Shown: positions 23,201 to 34,868, counted from the first letter of the stretch. The stretch is DNA of 64,000 bases from Annulohypoxylon bovei var. microspora (GCA_022836615.1 MU405281.1:1-64000); one strand, 5' to 3'. Numbers and translations are program-made. The notes: generated from the letters alone by a model not told the origin.

Positions 23201-23854
23201 CCTGGTGTAGCCCTTGGCAACCTTCATGATCCACATTTTCTGCTCTTTCTTGCCGAGTTCGGTCTCACGCGATTCTTGACCGGGCACATCGTTAGGGATT
23301 TCCTGCGCGGCCGCGAGGAACTCCGGCGCTTCGCTGTACTTTATGGCAAACGCCAGAGCGCTATCCTGGGAATAGGCAGTCAGGGGGTTCGGGGTGGATG
23401 GCAGATGCGAGATGGTCAAGTTCTGTGGTAGCGGGACAATGTGAGGCAACGGCGCGGTCTGAGGCGCATCTTCGGATGACTCTGGGAAGATTAGGGTCAC
23501 CAGAGCTAGGTGGTCGGCATCCTTCGGCGTGGTCGAATCGGCATCAAAGCTCTGCCATCTCCACGAAGTCTCGGGTCCGGTCTGTAAGATCCTGCTGCCC
23601 TCGACCAAGGAGGACCAATCGGTATTTCTCGCGCTGGTCGTGACATCTAGGAGGCTCTCCTTGACGACACCGACATATGTTGTGCTTGCTATCAGGGCAA
23701 CGATGACGATGGTGTGTATCGGGTGTAAACAAGCTATCTTAGAGACAAATTGTAGAATGGGTGTAACCCTCTTGTTTGTCTTGGAGGGTAGGACGGGAGT
23801 ATCACTCGGTGGCTCGCCGCGGAAGCGGGAGGGGAGAAATGTAGAGGCAATCAT
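20210..23854 (-). CDS. HMG1: 3-hydroxy-3-methylglutaryl-CoA reductase, 1192 aa
   Basis: Exon 1 is 23854-20670; a 66-nt intron (20669-20604, GTGAGT...AAAAG) splits the Asn codon in IMKN; exon 2 is 20603-20210. An N-terminal membrane segment lies at about residues 46-66, and a sterol-sensing-type polytopic region at about 235-400 (GYLSMHLTFVSLFLS). The soluble C-terminal catalytic domain includes ENVIGYMPIPVGVAGPL (about 800), TTEGVLVASTSRG (about 830), DAMGMNMISKG (about 930) and, in exon 2, PSIEVGTLGGGT and the AAGHLVRAHM block with the catalytic His. It catalyses NADPH-dependent reduction of HMG-CoA to mevalonate, the committed step to sterols and isoprenoids, at the ER. The length and full membrane domain suit the housekeeping enzyme. 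A biosynthetic-cluster copy cannot be ruled out, but no terpene synthase is nearby. Confidence 0.96.
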
Positions 23855-25166
23855 GTCGGTACTACCTCGAAGGCATTGGCAATTATCGACTTGTAATCGC
23901 GTTTGATCTCTAAACTAAGATAGGGACAGGTTAGCCAAGTTCGTTCATCGTCTTAAAGGTTAAGGGGAAAACAATGGTCTAGCCTCAAACATGTGAATTG
24001 CAAGGCTGAGAAGACAGGTGAGGATAAATAACCAACGAGATAGAAGCTTTCTTTTTCATACCTAATATACCTGACAACAATACTCTTACCATTTACCATT
24101 AACTATTTAAAGCTAGGTATATGGCAAGGTTAAGGAACTTGTCGTTGATAACTTTAGAAGGGAGAATGTTGGTTGGGTATTTGAGATAATAATTTTGTAT
24201 GTGTAGACGTAGGCGAGATCGGCCTCGATTGAAGCTAAGAGCTAGCTCGAGTTGAATCGAGTTACTGGTAACTCTTAGGCAGCCTCGTATAGTAGGTATT
24301 ATTCCAAGCTGACGAGAGCGGTCAAAGTTGAATTGACAAGTTGAACCACCAAACCGTCATGAACCAACACACAAAGGGGGAATTGGGCAGAAGAAATGTT
24401 GGAAGAAGAGTTGGTGGCAGATGTAAAGGGGGGAGGTGGGGATTTATTATTATCGGTGTACAGAATAGAGGGAGAAATTTCAGGTAGTATACATATGTAG
24501 GTACCTGATGTACTCGCTACATATTTCGTACTTTAGTTGCTCTAGTTCACTTTAATTCTTAAAACCACTCGTGGCAACTGGGACCTCGCATGGCAACAGT
24601 CCCAATCTTCAAAATTAGGGGATCCACTACACCGCCGGTCTGTTATCGATTAACAAAGCTTACCGAAAAGAGACATGCTTCGATAGTGGACTCCACACTT
24701 TTTTCAATTCCCGTCACACTTCTTGCCACTGACGTGGTACAAATGTATGTAATTAGTAGGTACTAGTACTAAAGGTTATGTAACATCAATTAATCAATTG
24801 ATGTTCATGTTGCCAGGATCAAATTCTGACGTTGAGGTCCCGAGTATAATGGTCCCGAGTTTAATATTTCATTTCAACCACCTCGTGTATTTTTTAATAT
24901 CTCTTTTTTTTCTTACCCAAACAATTATCCACGAAAAGAAACGTCGTTTTTATAATATTATTACTCTTTTAGCTATTAGGTATAAATACATGAGATCCTT
25001 GTTTAACATGTACCGTCGTAATTTATTTTCGGTTCCTTAAACAAAAGCGCTAATAATACCCAGTTTGTACATATGTACCTTAGCTTAATTAAAAAGTTTA
25101 AACTTTAATTTTACACAACTTCATTGAAAAATAAAGTTTTTCGAATATATATTATTACCTTTTTTT
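23855..25166. other. Upstream region of HMG-CoA reductase
   Basis: Holds the HMGR promoter and 5' UTR. A perfect inverted repeat (10-bp arms aacatcaatt/aattgatgtt, 4-nt loop) lies at 24782-24805. Past about 24830 the sequence becomes AT-rich and non-coding up to the inverted-repeat element. Confidence 0.55.
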
Positions 25167-25992
25167 AAGAGTTTTACTATTTCAATAGTATTGGATTTCA
25201 ATAGTGTGGCTCAGGTCCGGGTGCGGCTTGTCTGATTGGTTGAAATCCTTATCGATAAGCCCTCACCACACGAAAACCGCTATGAGGGTGAATACCTCTT
25301 TGCACTCGAATAACTTTACAATATCAACTTGTTTCAACATATATTTACCATTGGATTAAAGCTCCCAATTAGCTGAATCGAAATATGTAATCGGATTTCT
25401 GATGCAGGTTGTATAAAGGGAGAAACTCGTTGCTTTAGCCCGCGCCTAGCTCTTCCGGTCGCACGTGATACCCCTAAAGCTTTTCGTTCCCTACAACCTA
25501 TCTTACTTTTTGCCTTATATCTACACCTGTAATAGAGCCAGTTCAATGAAACCTGGATCGTTCGATTGCCGCTTGCGAGGGCTATCTTAATATCAAACTT
25601 CAATGTAATGCAAGCTTTGCTTGTCAGGTTATTTAAGTATAAAGGTGGGAATGCGTAGGAAACTTAAGACCTCCGGGGCCACCGAACACACCCGGGCCGA
25701 AAAAACACTCCCGGGGCGGGCTAAAACGGCCTATTTCTCCCCTTTTAAGGCCTGCATATGGAAGAGAATTACATATTCTGAATCGCCGAATTGAGAGCTT
25801 TAATCTTACTGTGATTATAGGTCGAGTAACAATTGTATTGGAAAGTTATTCGAGTGTAAAGAGGTATGCGCCTATGAAGTGTTTTTGGTGTGGTAATGGC
25901 TTATCGATAAGGATTTCGACGAATCAGAGAAGCCGCACCCGGACCTGAGCCACACTATTGAAATCCAATACTATTGAAATAGTAAAACTCTT
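25167..25992. mobile_element. Non-autonomous element with long (about 150 bp) inverted repeats, 826 bp
   Basis: The outer about 100 bp of each end are nearly identical inverted copies, starting aagagttttactatttcaat and including ggctcaggtccgggtgcgg and atccttatcgataagcc; similarity decays further in. The central 500 bp encodes no transposase. It shares ends and internal blocks with 9669-10275. The exact border and target duplication are unclear because T-rich sequence flanks both ends. Confidence 0.75.
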
Positions 25993-26726
25993 TTTTAAAC
26001 TTGATCCTTTCTTTATAAAAGTACATCCCGATATATTCGAGCTAAAACATGCATGTGGTGTATAAGGCAATACGAATGAAATTTACAACAATGGAATTTG
26101 AGGTGAAGAGTTCACGAAGCGGATGTGAGTGGGGAGTGTGGAAAGATAGGGAAGCAAGAAAAAGCGAATAGCTGTCCCCCACGCTTCTTTTTAAAGCGAT
26201 CCATCGCTGCGGTGTCACAACAAACATACTTATAGTCGGACCCTGCCTTACGTACATGGGTGATGTGTGGTATCAGGATCAGTTTGCTGTGGGCACGAAT
26301 TGGCCACTAAAGATCTTCGACGATGTTTAATGTTCTGCTCTCACATTATCAGATAAATATCTGTACCTACTAGGTAGCCATTGATCGCCTTGGAGGTATG
26401 TAATAATCCCGAGCTGGGTCACTCACTTCGAACTGAGTGGTCACGCATGCATGGTCTATCATATCTATGCATAGTATGTTACCATCCATAGTGTCTCGTC
26501 TCGTTTTCTTCTATGTGACTGGCCTACCTATACTATGCCGCTCACGTCAGTCCGCTATCGGCCGAGCCGTACTTGTACGACTTGATATGCTGCAAGACAT
26601 CGTTGTTACTCGAACGAGTAAACTCCGAGTTCAAATTACTAAACCTGTAGTGATGCTGTTTCGCCGACTGTGGCTGCTGAGAAGTCAAAAGTCATCATCG
26701 GTGGGTCTTCAGCCCAGCCTGCTCGC
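25993..26726. other. Intergenic, nothing recognised
   Basis: Downstream side of the nicotinamidase gene; short open frames here have no recognisable product. Confidence 0.55.
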
Positions 26727-27465
26727 TCACTGCGCCGTCATCAATCGACGCACTTCCGGTCCGTCCATGCTGACAATCTTGACCCCGGACGCCCCGATCT
26801 CCTTCCTACAGTCAGGCCAAGCCGACACGTCGACCGCTCTAGTGCACTCCTCGACCAGGTATGTCTTAAACCCTTCTTTGGCGGCGTCAATCGCTGCATT
26901 CTTGACGCAGTAGTCCGCTGCGAGTCCTACCACGTACAGGTCTGTCACTCGCTTCTCCCTCAAAGCCTGGACGAGGCCGCTGTCGTAGACCCGCGGGGTC
27001 GTAAAGGGGTCGTAGAAAGGGCTATACATCTCTACCCGCGGATCCGTCCCCTTCTCGAGGACCATGTCTAAATGACTAGCACGTAACTCAGGGATCAATT
27101 CCGCTCCCGGGCTGCCTTGTACGCAGTGGACCGGCCACAGTCGTGATTCGCGAGTCTCCAGCTCGTTGTGCGGGTTCGCAATCGTGACAAAATCCTTAAA
27201 TGGGGATTTGCCTTGATGATTAGCTGCAAATGAGACGTGATCGGGTGGATGCCAATCCTTAGTCGCGATCTTCGCCACGAAAGGTAATTCTAGAAGTTTG
27301 TTAATCAGTGGCGCGATGTCGCGGCCGTCAGCCACGGCGAGCGAGCCATTCTGACTATCGTTAACTATCAACCTCATTATCGACATGCCCTAAACCGAAA
27401 CTTACCGGAGGGCAGAAGTCTTCTTGGAGATCTACTATTAATAGTGCTGGCCTGAATTCGGGCAT
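26727..27465 (-). CDS. PNC1: Nicotinamidase (isochorismatase-fold), 227 aa
   Basis: Exon 1 is 27465-27406 (20 codons, ending in FCPP) and exon 2 is 27350-26727; the 55-nt intron is GTAAGT...GTCAG. Splicing yields the family N-terminus IVDLQEDFCPPNGSLAV. Comparison with yeast Pnc1 places the catalytic triad at Asp12, Lys120 and Cys168 (ADYCVK) and the metal ligands at Asp52, His54 (KDWHP) and His95 (WPVHC). It converts nicotinamide to nicotinate in the NAD+ salvage pathway and so relieves sirtuin inhibition; cytosolic or nuclear/peroxisomal. The length is normal and nothing is missing. Confidence 0.95.
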
Positions 27466-27849
27466 ATTGAGTAAGTATTGACCGATTCACAACGAGACAA
27501 GATTTAAGTAAGATAGATCTTGTTATGTTATCTTGAGATTCGCTTATGTACAAACACGACTAATGCAGTGATATTTCCAACTCATAGAGGTATGTTGATG
27601 TATATAACCTGATAAGATAAATCATAGTACATACTAGGTACCTGTGTAGGTACCTATGCACCTAATTTCCAATTCTCCCCACATCCAATGTGTACAAGAG
27701 CTAGGGAGAAACTGCGGGGAATATTCCCTAGATAATTATTAATATGACTTTTGGCGTATCTATTAAACTTAACCTAAACGTCTTCATCTCAAAACCCCTG
27801 AAATAGCTTCGTGATTATTTTACATTTACAAATATTTTATCTCAGCGAG

Positions 27850-27957
27850 CTCAGACCAGTGGGTCTGTTTTTTGTTTGTACCTTTTTAGCCACGGCAATT
27901 TCAACCAATCAAAGCGCGAAACTCAACAAAACACCAAAAACATTCCACTGGTCTGAG
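27850..27957. mobile_element. Small inverted-repeat element (108 bp), CTCAGACCAGTGG ends
   Basis: CTCAGACCAGTGG at 27850-27862 is a perfect inverted match to CCACTGGTCTGAG at 27945-27957. The inside is non-coding and has CCAAT-containing sequence. It looks like a tiny MITE or its remnant; no clear target duplication. Confidence 0.55.
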
Positions 27958-28281
27958 GGCATGTGGTGGTTTTTTTTGATCCACTGGTAAAAAAAAAACC
28001 CTCATTTGTTTTTATTTTTTTAATAATTAAATATATAAAATTATAAGTAAGTAATAATCCATATATATAAATATTTATTAACTTGTTTTATAGTATTCAT
28101 TAAATTTAGCTTTATTACGCGTTTTGAGCTAATATCATTACGCGTCGCAAGTCAATATAATCCATATTACGCCGACCTGCTGCTGCGCAACAATAACACA
28201 AGCTATGGTTAATATAAAAGCTGTCGGGCGTACAGCTATCGCATAACTAGCTATTATTTAAGTTTAGGATTGATCCGTCTA

Positions 28282-28487
28282 TTGGTTATGATGTTATCGC
28301 CTTCGAGCAAACGGTTATAGTTGGATCAATTGTGAGGCAGGACCCCTGATATTATCCAACTTTTCAAGCTCTGATCAAGCCAAAAAAGGTATTCGGACGT
28401 AGGGGTAGTAGGTAATATGCTAATCCTTAAGTTTGAGATCGATCAGCTTTTTGGTTATGATGTTATCGCCTTCGAGCAAACGGTTAT
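28282..28487 (+). repeat. 37-bp exact direct repeat
   Basis: The 37-bp segment starting ttggttatgatgttatcgcc and ending gcaaacggttat occurs at 28282-28318 and again at 28451-28487, 169 bp apart. Each copy is preceded by a similar gatcgatc/gatccgtct context. Function unknown; it may be the remains of a duplicated insertion. Confidence 0.75.
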
Positions 28488-28705
28488 GGGTTTTCACCAC
28501 TGGAAAATTTCTCGTTTAAGCTTGGGATATCTTTGATTTTGGCTGGAACGGTATTTTAAATAGATAAAAGGCTTTATATAATATATAACTAGCCCCGAGT
28601 CATGTTTTGCAAGAGGTCTTATACGTTGTTGTCGAATAATATAATGTTGAATTTTTGTTGATATATAAAATTTCACCACTGCAGGGATTATTATTACCGC
28701 ATGTT

Positions 28706-28829
28706 CTCAGACTATTTCTGAAGGAACGCCACGCCCGCCCCACATATACATTTGCACGGACCATGTGGGCGTCGCGCTGCGCCACGCGAAGCGTGGCGAA
28801 TTTAGTGGCTCCGAAAGAAATAATCTGAG
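28706..28829. mobile_element. Small inverted-repeat element (124 bp), CTCAGA ends
   Basis: The left end CTCAGACTATTTCT with GCCAC further in is inverted at the right end (GTGGCTCCGAAAGAAATAATCTGAG). It shares the CTCAGA terminus with the 27850-27957 element, so both may have been moved by the same transposase. Internal sequence is GC-rich with a GCGTGGC-type hairpin. No coding. Confidence 0.55.
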
Positions 28830-29069
28830 GCACTGAGATAACAAATATTCATTTAATATTTTATTTATTTTGATACGTATCCAATGAAATCGTATCCAAT
28901 GAAATCGTACATATTAATACACTATTTGAACCTTGTATAACACCTAGGTATCTTCGCTTCGAATATCAATGAAATACCCCACAAGGAGGAAGGTTGATAC
29001 ACGTGTTCATGTATGTATAAAACCAACACTTAAACTACTCAGCTAGCTAGCGAGCTACCTTGGTGACGA

Positions 29070-30905
29070 TCATTCATTCTTTTTCGAAGGTACGGTATAT
29101 TCTAACCCTTTTGTCATACTCCCGAACCAGAGCTTGAACCAATCATAGTACACATTCTTGCGACCATACCACTATCACACATAAAGTTAGTAAACTGAAC
29201 TATAATATATTATACTAACTAGGTAGGTAAGGACCCTGTCAATATTCTAAGCGTGCCACCATACCAATAGTAGAAGTATTTAAAAACATGGGAACATAGG
29301 TACGAGAAATTCAGGGGTAGGAAACAAACTTACCGGTGATTCACCTGTAACTCTGGGAAACCTGCTCTGTGCCATGACGAAATAAGTCGAGCTATGTGCC
29401 ACCACCGGCTTAGACGAATGGAGATCGTCTTGGGCGTGAACTGGCACGACCGACGTGGCCCCAACCTTCTTCATATGCTTCCAAACCTTGAAGAGCAATT
29501 TGACACAAGCATCCGCTCCGATTGTCCAGGAGGTAGTCGTGTATCCGGTCACAGTCCCGGCATTAGGTAGACCGGAGAGCATGGCTCCTCGCCAACAATA
29601 ACGAGTCCCGATGTCGACAGATTCCCCGTCGACAGTGGGGATGATCCCTCCGAATAGGTGGAGGTCTGCAATTCACAAAGTTAGCAATCCAAGGAGGATA
29701 CATATGCATAGGTTGAGTAGCAAAGGAAGGGGGTCAAGGGCTTCGGCGCGGATCAGAAATCTTCGACCCAGATTAGTGTTGACACAAGCTAGGCACTTAC
29801 GTAGACCAGTCGCCGTCACGATAATATCCGCTTCCAACTTCTTCCCCGACTCGGTCAAAATGCCATCTTCCGTGACTGTTTTGATACGGTCGGTAACAAC
29901 GTCGCAATTGCCCCGATGGAACGCCTTGAAGAATTCGCCGTCAGGGCACATGTTCACCCGTTGGTCCCAGGGGTTGTACTTGGGGTTGAAATGAACATCG
30001 ACATCAACATTGTCCGGAAACTGCGCCTTCATCTCTTTCGTCAGGATCTTCCTCATCTGGTTCGGGAACGTTATACTAAAATAGATGAATAGATTCTCAA
30101 AAAAGAGAGAGCTGTCACTAGGTTAGTCGGTGCTGCTAAAAACGCTACCTGTTCCCGAGCAAGGACAGAACAAGGTGTATACGAACAGCCACCAATTGAT
30201 CGAGTGAGCAATACGCTCCGGGAGATGCTTCTTAAGCCACACATTAACCCGGTTTGATCGAGGAAGGCTCATGACATAAGAGGGACTCCGTTGAAGCATC
30301 GTCACTTGGCTCGCCGTCTTGGCCATTGCTGGGACCATGGTAGCAGCGGTAGCACCAGAACCGATGATGATGACTTTCTTGTCGGCGTAATAGAGGTCTT
30401 TAGGCCAGAACTGTGGGTGCGCTACCGTGCCCCGGAAGTTCTCTATACCCGGTATCTCAGCCTGGAGCGGTTTCGCGTAATCGTAGTACCCCGTACAGGC
30501 GAGTAGAAACTTGGCACTATATTCCTTTTTAACGTCGCCCGCGAGGACTGATAGGGTCCAGTGCTGTTCCTCGGAGGACCAATTAGCCCCGGTGACCCGG
30601 TGACTGAACTGGATCTTCTTGTCGATACCTTCGTCTCGTGCTGCATCTTGAATATAGTCGAGGATAAGAGCAGCATCGGCCATGTCCATCTCGTGTTTCC
30701 ATGGTCGCCAGGGGAGGCCCAGCAGGGTCAGTTCGGAATCTGATCGGACACCAGGAAACTTAAAGAACGACCAGGTACCGCCAATCTCCTCTCGTGCTTC
30801 CAAGATGGTGTATGAGCACTCTGGCAGCAGAGTTTTTAAGCGGTACGCAGCATTGACTCCCGAGAGCCCCGCCCCGATGATTATAAAATCGTATTCTTTC
30901 TCCAT
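29070..30905 (-). CDS. Flavin-dependent monooxygenase, Baeyer-Villiger type, about 494 aa
   Basis: Exons: 30905 to about 30172, 30117-29801, 29665-29334, 29171-29070. The start is ATG 30905 (MEKEYDF). The FAD loop GAGLSG is at residues 11-16. The Baeyer-Villiger fingerprint F-x-G-x3-H-x3-W-P is met exactly at 157-168 (FRGTVAHPQFWP). The NADP loop GSGATA is at about 182-187. Later exons give YNPWDQR, the TATGL block and MLSGLPN, as in EtaA-like monooxygenases. The first intron is uncertain: its acceptor (TAG before 30117) is fixed by frame, but the donor may be GTTCTG at 30171 or another nearby site. Introns 2 and 3 start GTAAGT. It should oxidise a ketone or sulfide using NADPH and O2; the substrate is unknown. 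Confidence 0.85.
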
Positions 30906-32330
30906 GGTGAATCTAGTCAAAATTAGAAAGATGACTCGTTGTTCTTACTACATATTTACTTACCGCTAAGAGTATTTGGGTATATTTAAAAATGGGACTG
31001 CAATGGGTTTAAACTCTTTGTAGTAATAAGGATGTTACCGTTGTATTGAGAATTCTCGCTCGTTTTAGCAATGCGGTTATCGCTTCATATTCTCAACCAT
31101 TTTATCGTAATTCTTAAGTATAATTAGCTAAGATAACTTTCAAGGGATTATACATAATGAAGAGCATATGTGTATATACTCTTCACTACGCATGAGCATA
31201 TTTAAAACGAAATTCCGATTGGCCATGCTTGAAATCGTGAGAATTTAGCCCATAGAAGCGGTACGAACTACCTAATTTTTAAGCGACCCGTAGTTTAAGA
31301 ATAATGTTAAGGCGACACGATTACCCGATAGGGGTATGCTTAGGAACAACAGCTCTTAAAAGGATGTCACCTTGATTAATATTGGGTATCACCTACGATG
31401 ATGTATTATTAAGAAGGTGAGCTATCTAAGATTCGTGGCCCGCCATGAGGTTATTCCCAATGGGCCACGCTTGCCACCGCAGGTGGTCCAAGCGTTACCA
31501 CGGAAACCCTCAGATCGGGGATCCACACTACAAGGGGGGGGAACCGCGTTTTATCCATACCTGGTACCTACCTACCTAGTCATTTAATCGTTAATGTAAA
31601 TTTGTGCATTGTGAGAAAGTACATGTGTTTTATATTGAAAATACGTCAAATGGCAAGTATTTAATCTTAAAGGACTTAAGTACCCGCAGCCTACGGCCAG
31701 CTGTTGAACGAGTGCTGTCTTTAAGTTAATATGGCATGTACCTAGTAGAAACCTCCAAGGTTTTGAATGCGTCCGTTGTACTTGATGTTCAATTCAAATA
31801 TTTGCTATTTCAGTACTAGGTACGTACCTAGGTATTTTTCGAATAATTTCAATGAATAGGTAGCTTCAATGTTATTTCTTTAGCCTCGAAGTTGTTGTCC
31901 GCCTTAGATTCATCTCGCCGTTTTTACCGCCTTCATCGTTATTAATAATTTAGCAGTCGTGTATTAAGCATGAACTATCTTCATTAAAACGACGTAACTT
32001 AAACGACCTGGGAATTAAATATAATCCCATACGTAGGTTTTACCTGTAGTAGAACGAGAAACAACCGCGTGCCATATTCTGATGAAGCAATGCCGAATTC
32101 CCTCTATACCTATGTATGCGTGGTCGGAGAGAGAGATCGTACTCTGTAATCATAATACCGTATATCGTTTTTATCATGTATATGCTTTAGCGTTGGTTGT
32201 CATCGATAATTAGGTAGTCGTGAGGGAATCGCCTTGTGCCTTCTAGATAGGTGCCGAAAGAAAGGAAACCCAAGCTTTCGTGTTACTTTTTACAATCCCA
32301 TGTAATAGATAACCACCGCAGGCCCCGTCC
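30906..32330. other. Intergenic, about 1.4 kb
   Basis: Upstream of the monooxygenase and downstream of the small membrane protein gene. It contains TACCTACCTACC-type tracts (about 31560 and 31820) and a G-run near 31536-31543. No gene recognised. Confidence 0.55.
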
Positions 32331-32846
32331 TCAACACCAATCCCCATCTTCGACCCCGGTGACCTCGGGATCGAGAATATCCCGTATGTCGCCGAGATCT
32401 AGCTCACTAACATCGCTCGACGTCACCGAAGCTCGTCTCTCCCACCCCAGCGCCGTGACATTGCCGCCATCAATCGCAACCCCATTCTCGGCCTCAGCCT
32501 CGGCCGTTAAAACCTGTTCTGCAACCTCAATCTCTACATCCCTCTCCTCCTTCCTCGCTCGAATCCTACAGGCAGTCGACCAGCAGCCCTAGTACTTGTC
32601 GACATAGTGCAGGCCTAGGATCGGGATAGAGAAGATGGCAATTACCATGTACCCGAAGCCGATCGCGAAGAAGCGGAGGCCCGTCATGAAGCAATGGTGT
32701 GCGGAGGTCTCGGCGCCTTTCCAGAAGATAGATACGCCGATGACGAGCGCGGGGACTAGGCAGACGGCCGTGAATATGAAGGGGAAAAGCGGCATGGTAT
32801 CACGCGTGATCGGGGTAGTTGTTTCGGGTAGGAGTTGGTATTTCAT
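32331..32846 (-). CDS. Small membrane protein with two TM segments, 152 aa (spliced)
   Basis: Exon 1 is 32846-32646, the intron 32645-32589 (57 nt, GTAATT...ACTAG) and exon 2 32588-32331. The frame stays open past a TAG that is removed with the intron, and the acidic, biased sequence of exon 2 (VEIEVAEQV, DLGDIRDILDPEV) supports coding. TM1 is about residues 20-42 (LFPFIFTAVCLVPALVIG), TM2 about 55-75, followed by a basic stop-transfer stretch (RIRARKEE) and an acidic cytosolic-like tail. Unspliced message would give an 85-aa protein whose second TM is completed by intron-encoded IAIFSIPILGLHYV. Family unknown to me. Confidence 0.6.
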
Positions 32847-33770
32847 TATCGTGGAAAGAGACCGGATCGTCAATATTGTGCTACCGGTTCGGTAGGTAGG
32901 TTTATTGTACTCGGTAATGTAAACTAGTGGGTTTGATTATTTCGAATAACGATGAGGTGGTGTAAGTTGATGTATTTTTTTAGAAGGATGTGTGGTGCCT
33001 TGTTAAATATGAGATTAGTTTGACGCTCAGTTGAAAAAATAAGTAAACCAAAATTTAATCTGTAGGTGCTACTGTATGGAGAGTAGAATTTGGGTGACTC
33101 ACGATTAAATTCTTCACAATGAATTTCGATAGCGAAATATTATGAACTCGACACCAGACTCGACGAATTTAGTGACAAGTAACGTACATCAGTTTCATAC
33201 CCCGATGACCTCAGAAATCAAAGACGAGTGATAAGTTACTTCTGTAGATATGGATCGCAGTTTCATATATACACCTTATGTATATTAGGTACCCGTACCA
33301 GAAAAGAGTGCGGCTCAAGCCTAGCATTATTAGCATTACATCTAGAACCTGCCTCCAGTTACCGTTCCCTTTGTTCAACCCAACCCAGCCAAACCGAACC
33401 ATGACCGAACATCCTCTCTAAGTCTAAAGTTTGAAATGAACCGGAACCAATAGAATGCCCGTAAGTAATCATGCTCCATTGACTGCCGTTTCGCCTTAGA
33501 AAATAACCACACCCAGAGAACGATCGTAGATAGCTTCAACTTCCCCATTCGTACTGTTACTGATAATAAAGTTGTCTTGAACCGAATATATGCGGACCCC
33601 TGACAGTCCCGAGAGCCTCAGACCCACTTTGGATGTTTCGTCCCCGAACCTTTCCATTCTAGGGCAACCACACCTGTCGGTACTGGTTCCCCTGGGACAT
33701 GACCACGTGGGTCCGAACGACCTCGTGATCCATCTCCTCCATGTAACGGCCGCCTTTGGATTTCTCCTTA
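32847..33770. other. Intergenic, nothing certain
   Basis: No gene that I can support. A minus-strand open frame continues beneath the 3' end of the next gene (33496-33861) in another frame, but shows no recognisable product. Confidence 0.5.
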
Positions 33771-34868
33771 CTAATCCCGAGCTCTTTCCACACAGCAAAC
33801 TCGGACATGCTGCTCCGTCTCGGTCTTCGACTCGTTCAACGTCTTCTCTAAGCTCCGACACCAGTCTAGCTTATTGTTGTCATCCCAATCAGCGGCACAT
33901 AGCTCGACCTCTAGACACTGGAGCCGTTTGAGTTGCTTTAGTCCGTTTTCGATCCACTCCTCGACTTTTCCTTCCTCGTCTCGCACTCCTGCCGTCGGGG
34001 CACCCCTCTGAGGCGATCCGGCAACAACCCACGATACACCTCCCGCTGTCCCCACTCCTCCTCCACTACTTAGAATCTTCAGCCTCAACCCTCTTAGCCC
34101 CTCCGCCCAAGCCCCGCATAGCTCCCTCCACTCGTCTACGTACCGGCCCGAGAGATCCCGGGACAGGAGCTCGAGGCGCGCCTGACGCATGGTCTGCATC
34201 TGCCACGCCTGTAAGCCTTTCATGAACGAGCGGGCTGCCCACAAGCCCGAGGCGAACCAGTTCACGAAGACGAACTCGTTGTTCTGGAACGGCAGCTCCC
34301 TACTCTCGTAGTAGATCTGCTTGCTCACCCTGAGCATGGAGGTCGGAATGCAGGAGTACGGACGCCACGGCGAGAGAAGCGGCGCCGTTCTCGTCGCTAT
34401 CGGCCTTGGGGTTTCGTCCGAGACTTCTAGCGAGCTAGCATCGCAAGGGTCGCAAGGCAGCGCCGTCACAGCCTTGACGAAGTAGCCGCGGTTAACCGGG
34501 ATCGGGTACCACGGTGCAAACTGGGTTAGCCTGATGGGGTTCATGAGATGAATCCAGTGGTAGATTTGCTGTCTGATTTCGAGTGGTAAATCCATGAGAG
34601 GGAAGAACACTTCGTCGTCGGAACTGCTGGTCGCAGTATCCATGTCCAACTCATCTTCCGAGCTCCCATCGTTCGAAATCTCACCCAGCATGAGAGCCTC
34701 GAATTCGGACAAGTTTTCCTTGTTCAGAGATTTTATGCTAGGTGATTTGGAGTCCGAATTGTCGACAAGATCCGGAAGGGTCTGAGCTTCCTCACATTGA
34801 GTTGGTCCCCACGGGACGACGTTTCCGCCATCCCAGCCATAATCGTCATTGAATCGGCCTCGAATCAT
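33771..34868 (-). CDS. 2EXR/F-box-like domain protein, 365 aa
   Basis: Single exon from ATG 34868 (MIRGRFNDDYGW, context acaacATG) to the stop at 33771. An acidic, Ser-rich N-terminal section (SSEDELDMDTATSSSDDE) leads into FFPLMDLPLEIRQQIYHWI, the short helix typical of fungal 2EXR and F-box-like proteins. Then come LRVSKQIYYESRELPFQNNEFVFVN, also seen in that family, and a Trp/Arg-rich C-terminal half. Function is not known; such proteins form large families in Sordariomycetes and may act as substrate adaptors. The upstream in-frame extension to 34988 lacks support. Confidence 0.65.
   Translation of the reverse strand: MIRGRFNDDYGWDGGNVVPWGPTQCEEAQTLPDLVDNSDSKSPSIKSLNKENLSEFEALMLGEISNDGSSEDELDMDTATSSSDDEVFFPLMDLPLEIRQQIYHWIHLMNPIRLTQFAPWYPIPVNRGYFVKAVTALPCDPCDASSLEVSDETPRPIATRTAPLLSPWRPYSCIPTSMLRVSKQIYYESRELPFQNNEFVFVNWFASGLWAARSFMKGLQAWQMQTMRQARLELLSRDLSGRYVDEWRELCGAWAEGLRGLRLKILSSGGGVGTAGGVSWVVAGSPQRGAPTAGVRDEEGKVEEWIENGLKQLKRLQCLEVELCAADWDDNNKLDWCRSLEKTLNESKTETEQHVRVCCVERARD

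Larger units (their letters stand above)
27466..29069. other. Intergenic region with small mobile elements
   Basis: Starts with the nicotinamidase promoter (a TAGGTACCTGTGTAGGTACC tract near 27640) and turns AT-rich from about 28010 to 28140. It holds two short inverted-repeat elements and a 37-bp direct repeat listed separately. No gene seen. Confidence 0.55.

Noticed and set aside
28738..28802. A small structured RNA at the GC-rich GCGTGGC hairpin
   Set aside because: It lies inside an inverted-repeat element whose symmetry explains the pairing.
10389..30905. A secondary-metabolite gene cluster (epimerase, Zn2Cys6 factor, MDR reductases, HMGR, monooxygenase)
   Set aside because: No backbone enzyme (PKS, NRPS, terpene synthase, DMAT) is present, spacing is wide, and nicotinamidase and full-length HMGR look like housekeeping genes.
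33496..33861. A second minus-strand gene overlapping the end of the 2EXR-like gene
   Set aside because: Overlaps in a different frame without recognisable sequence; more likely 3' UTR.
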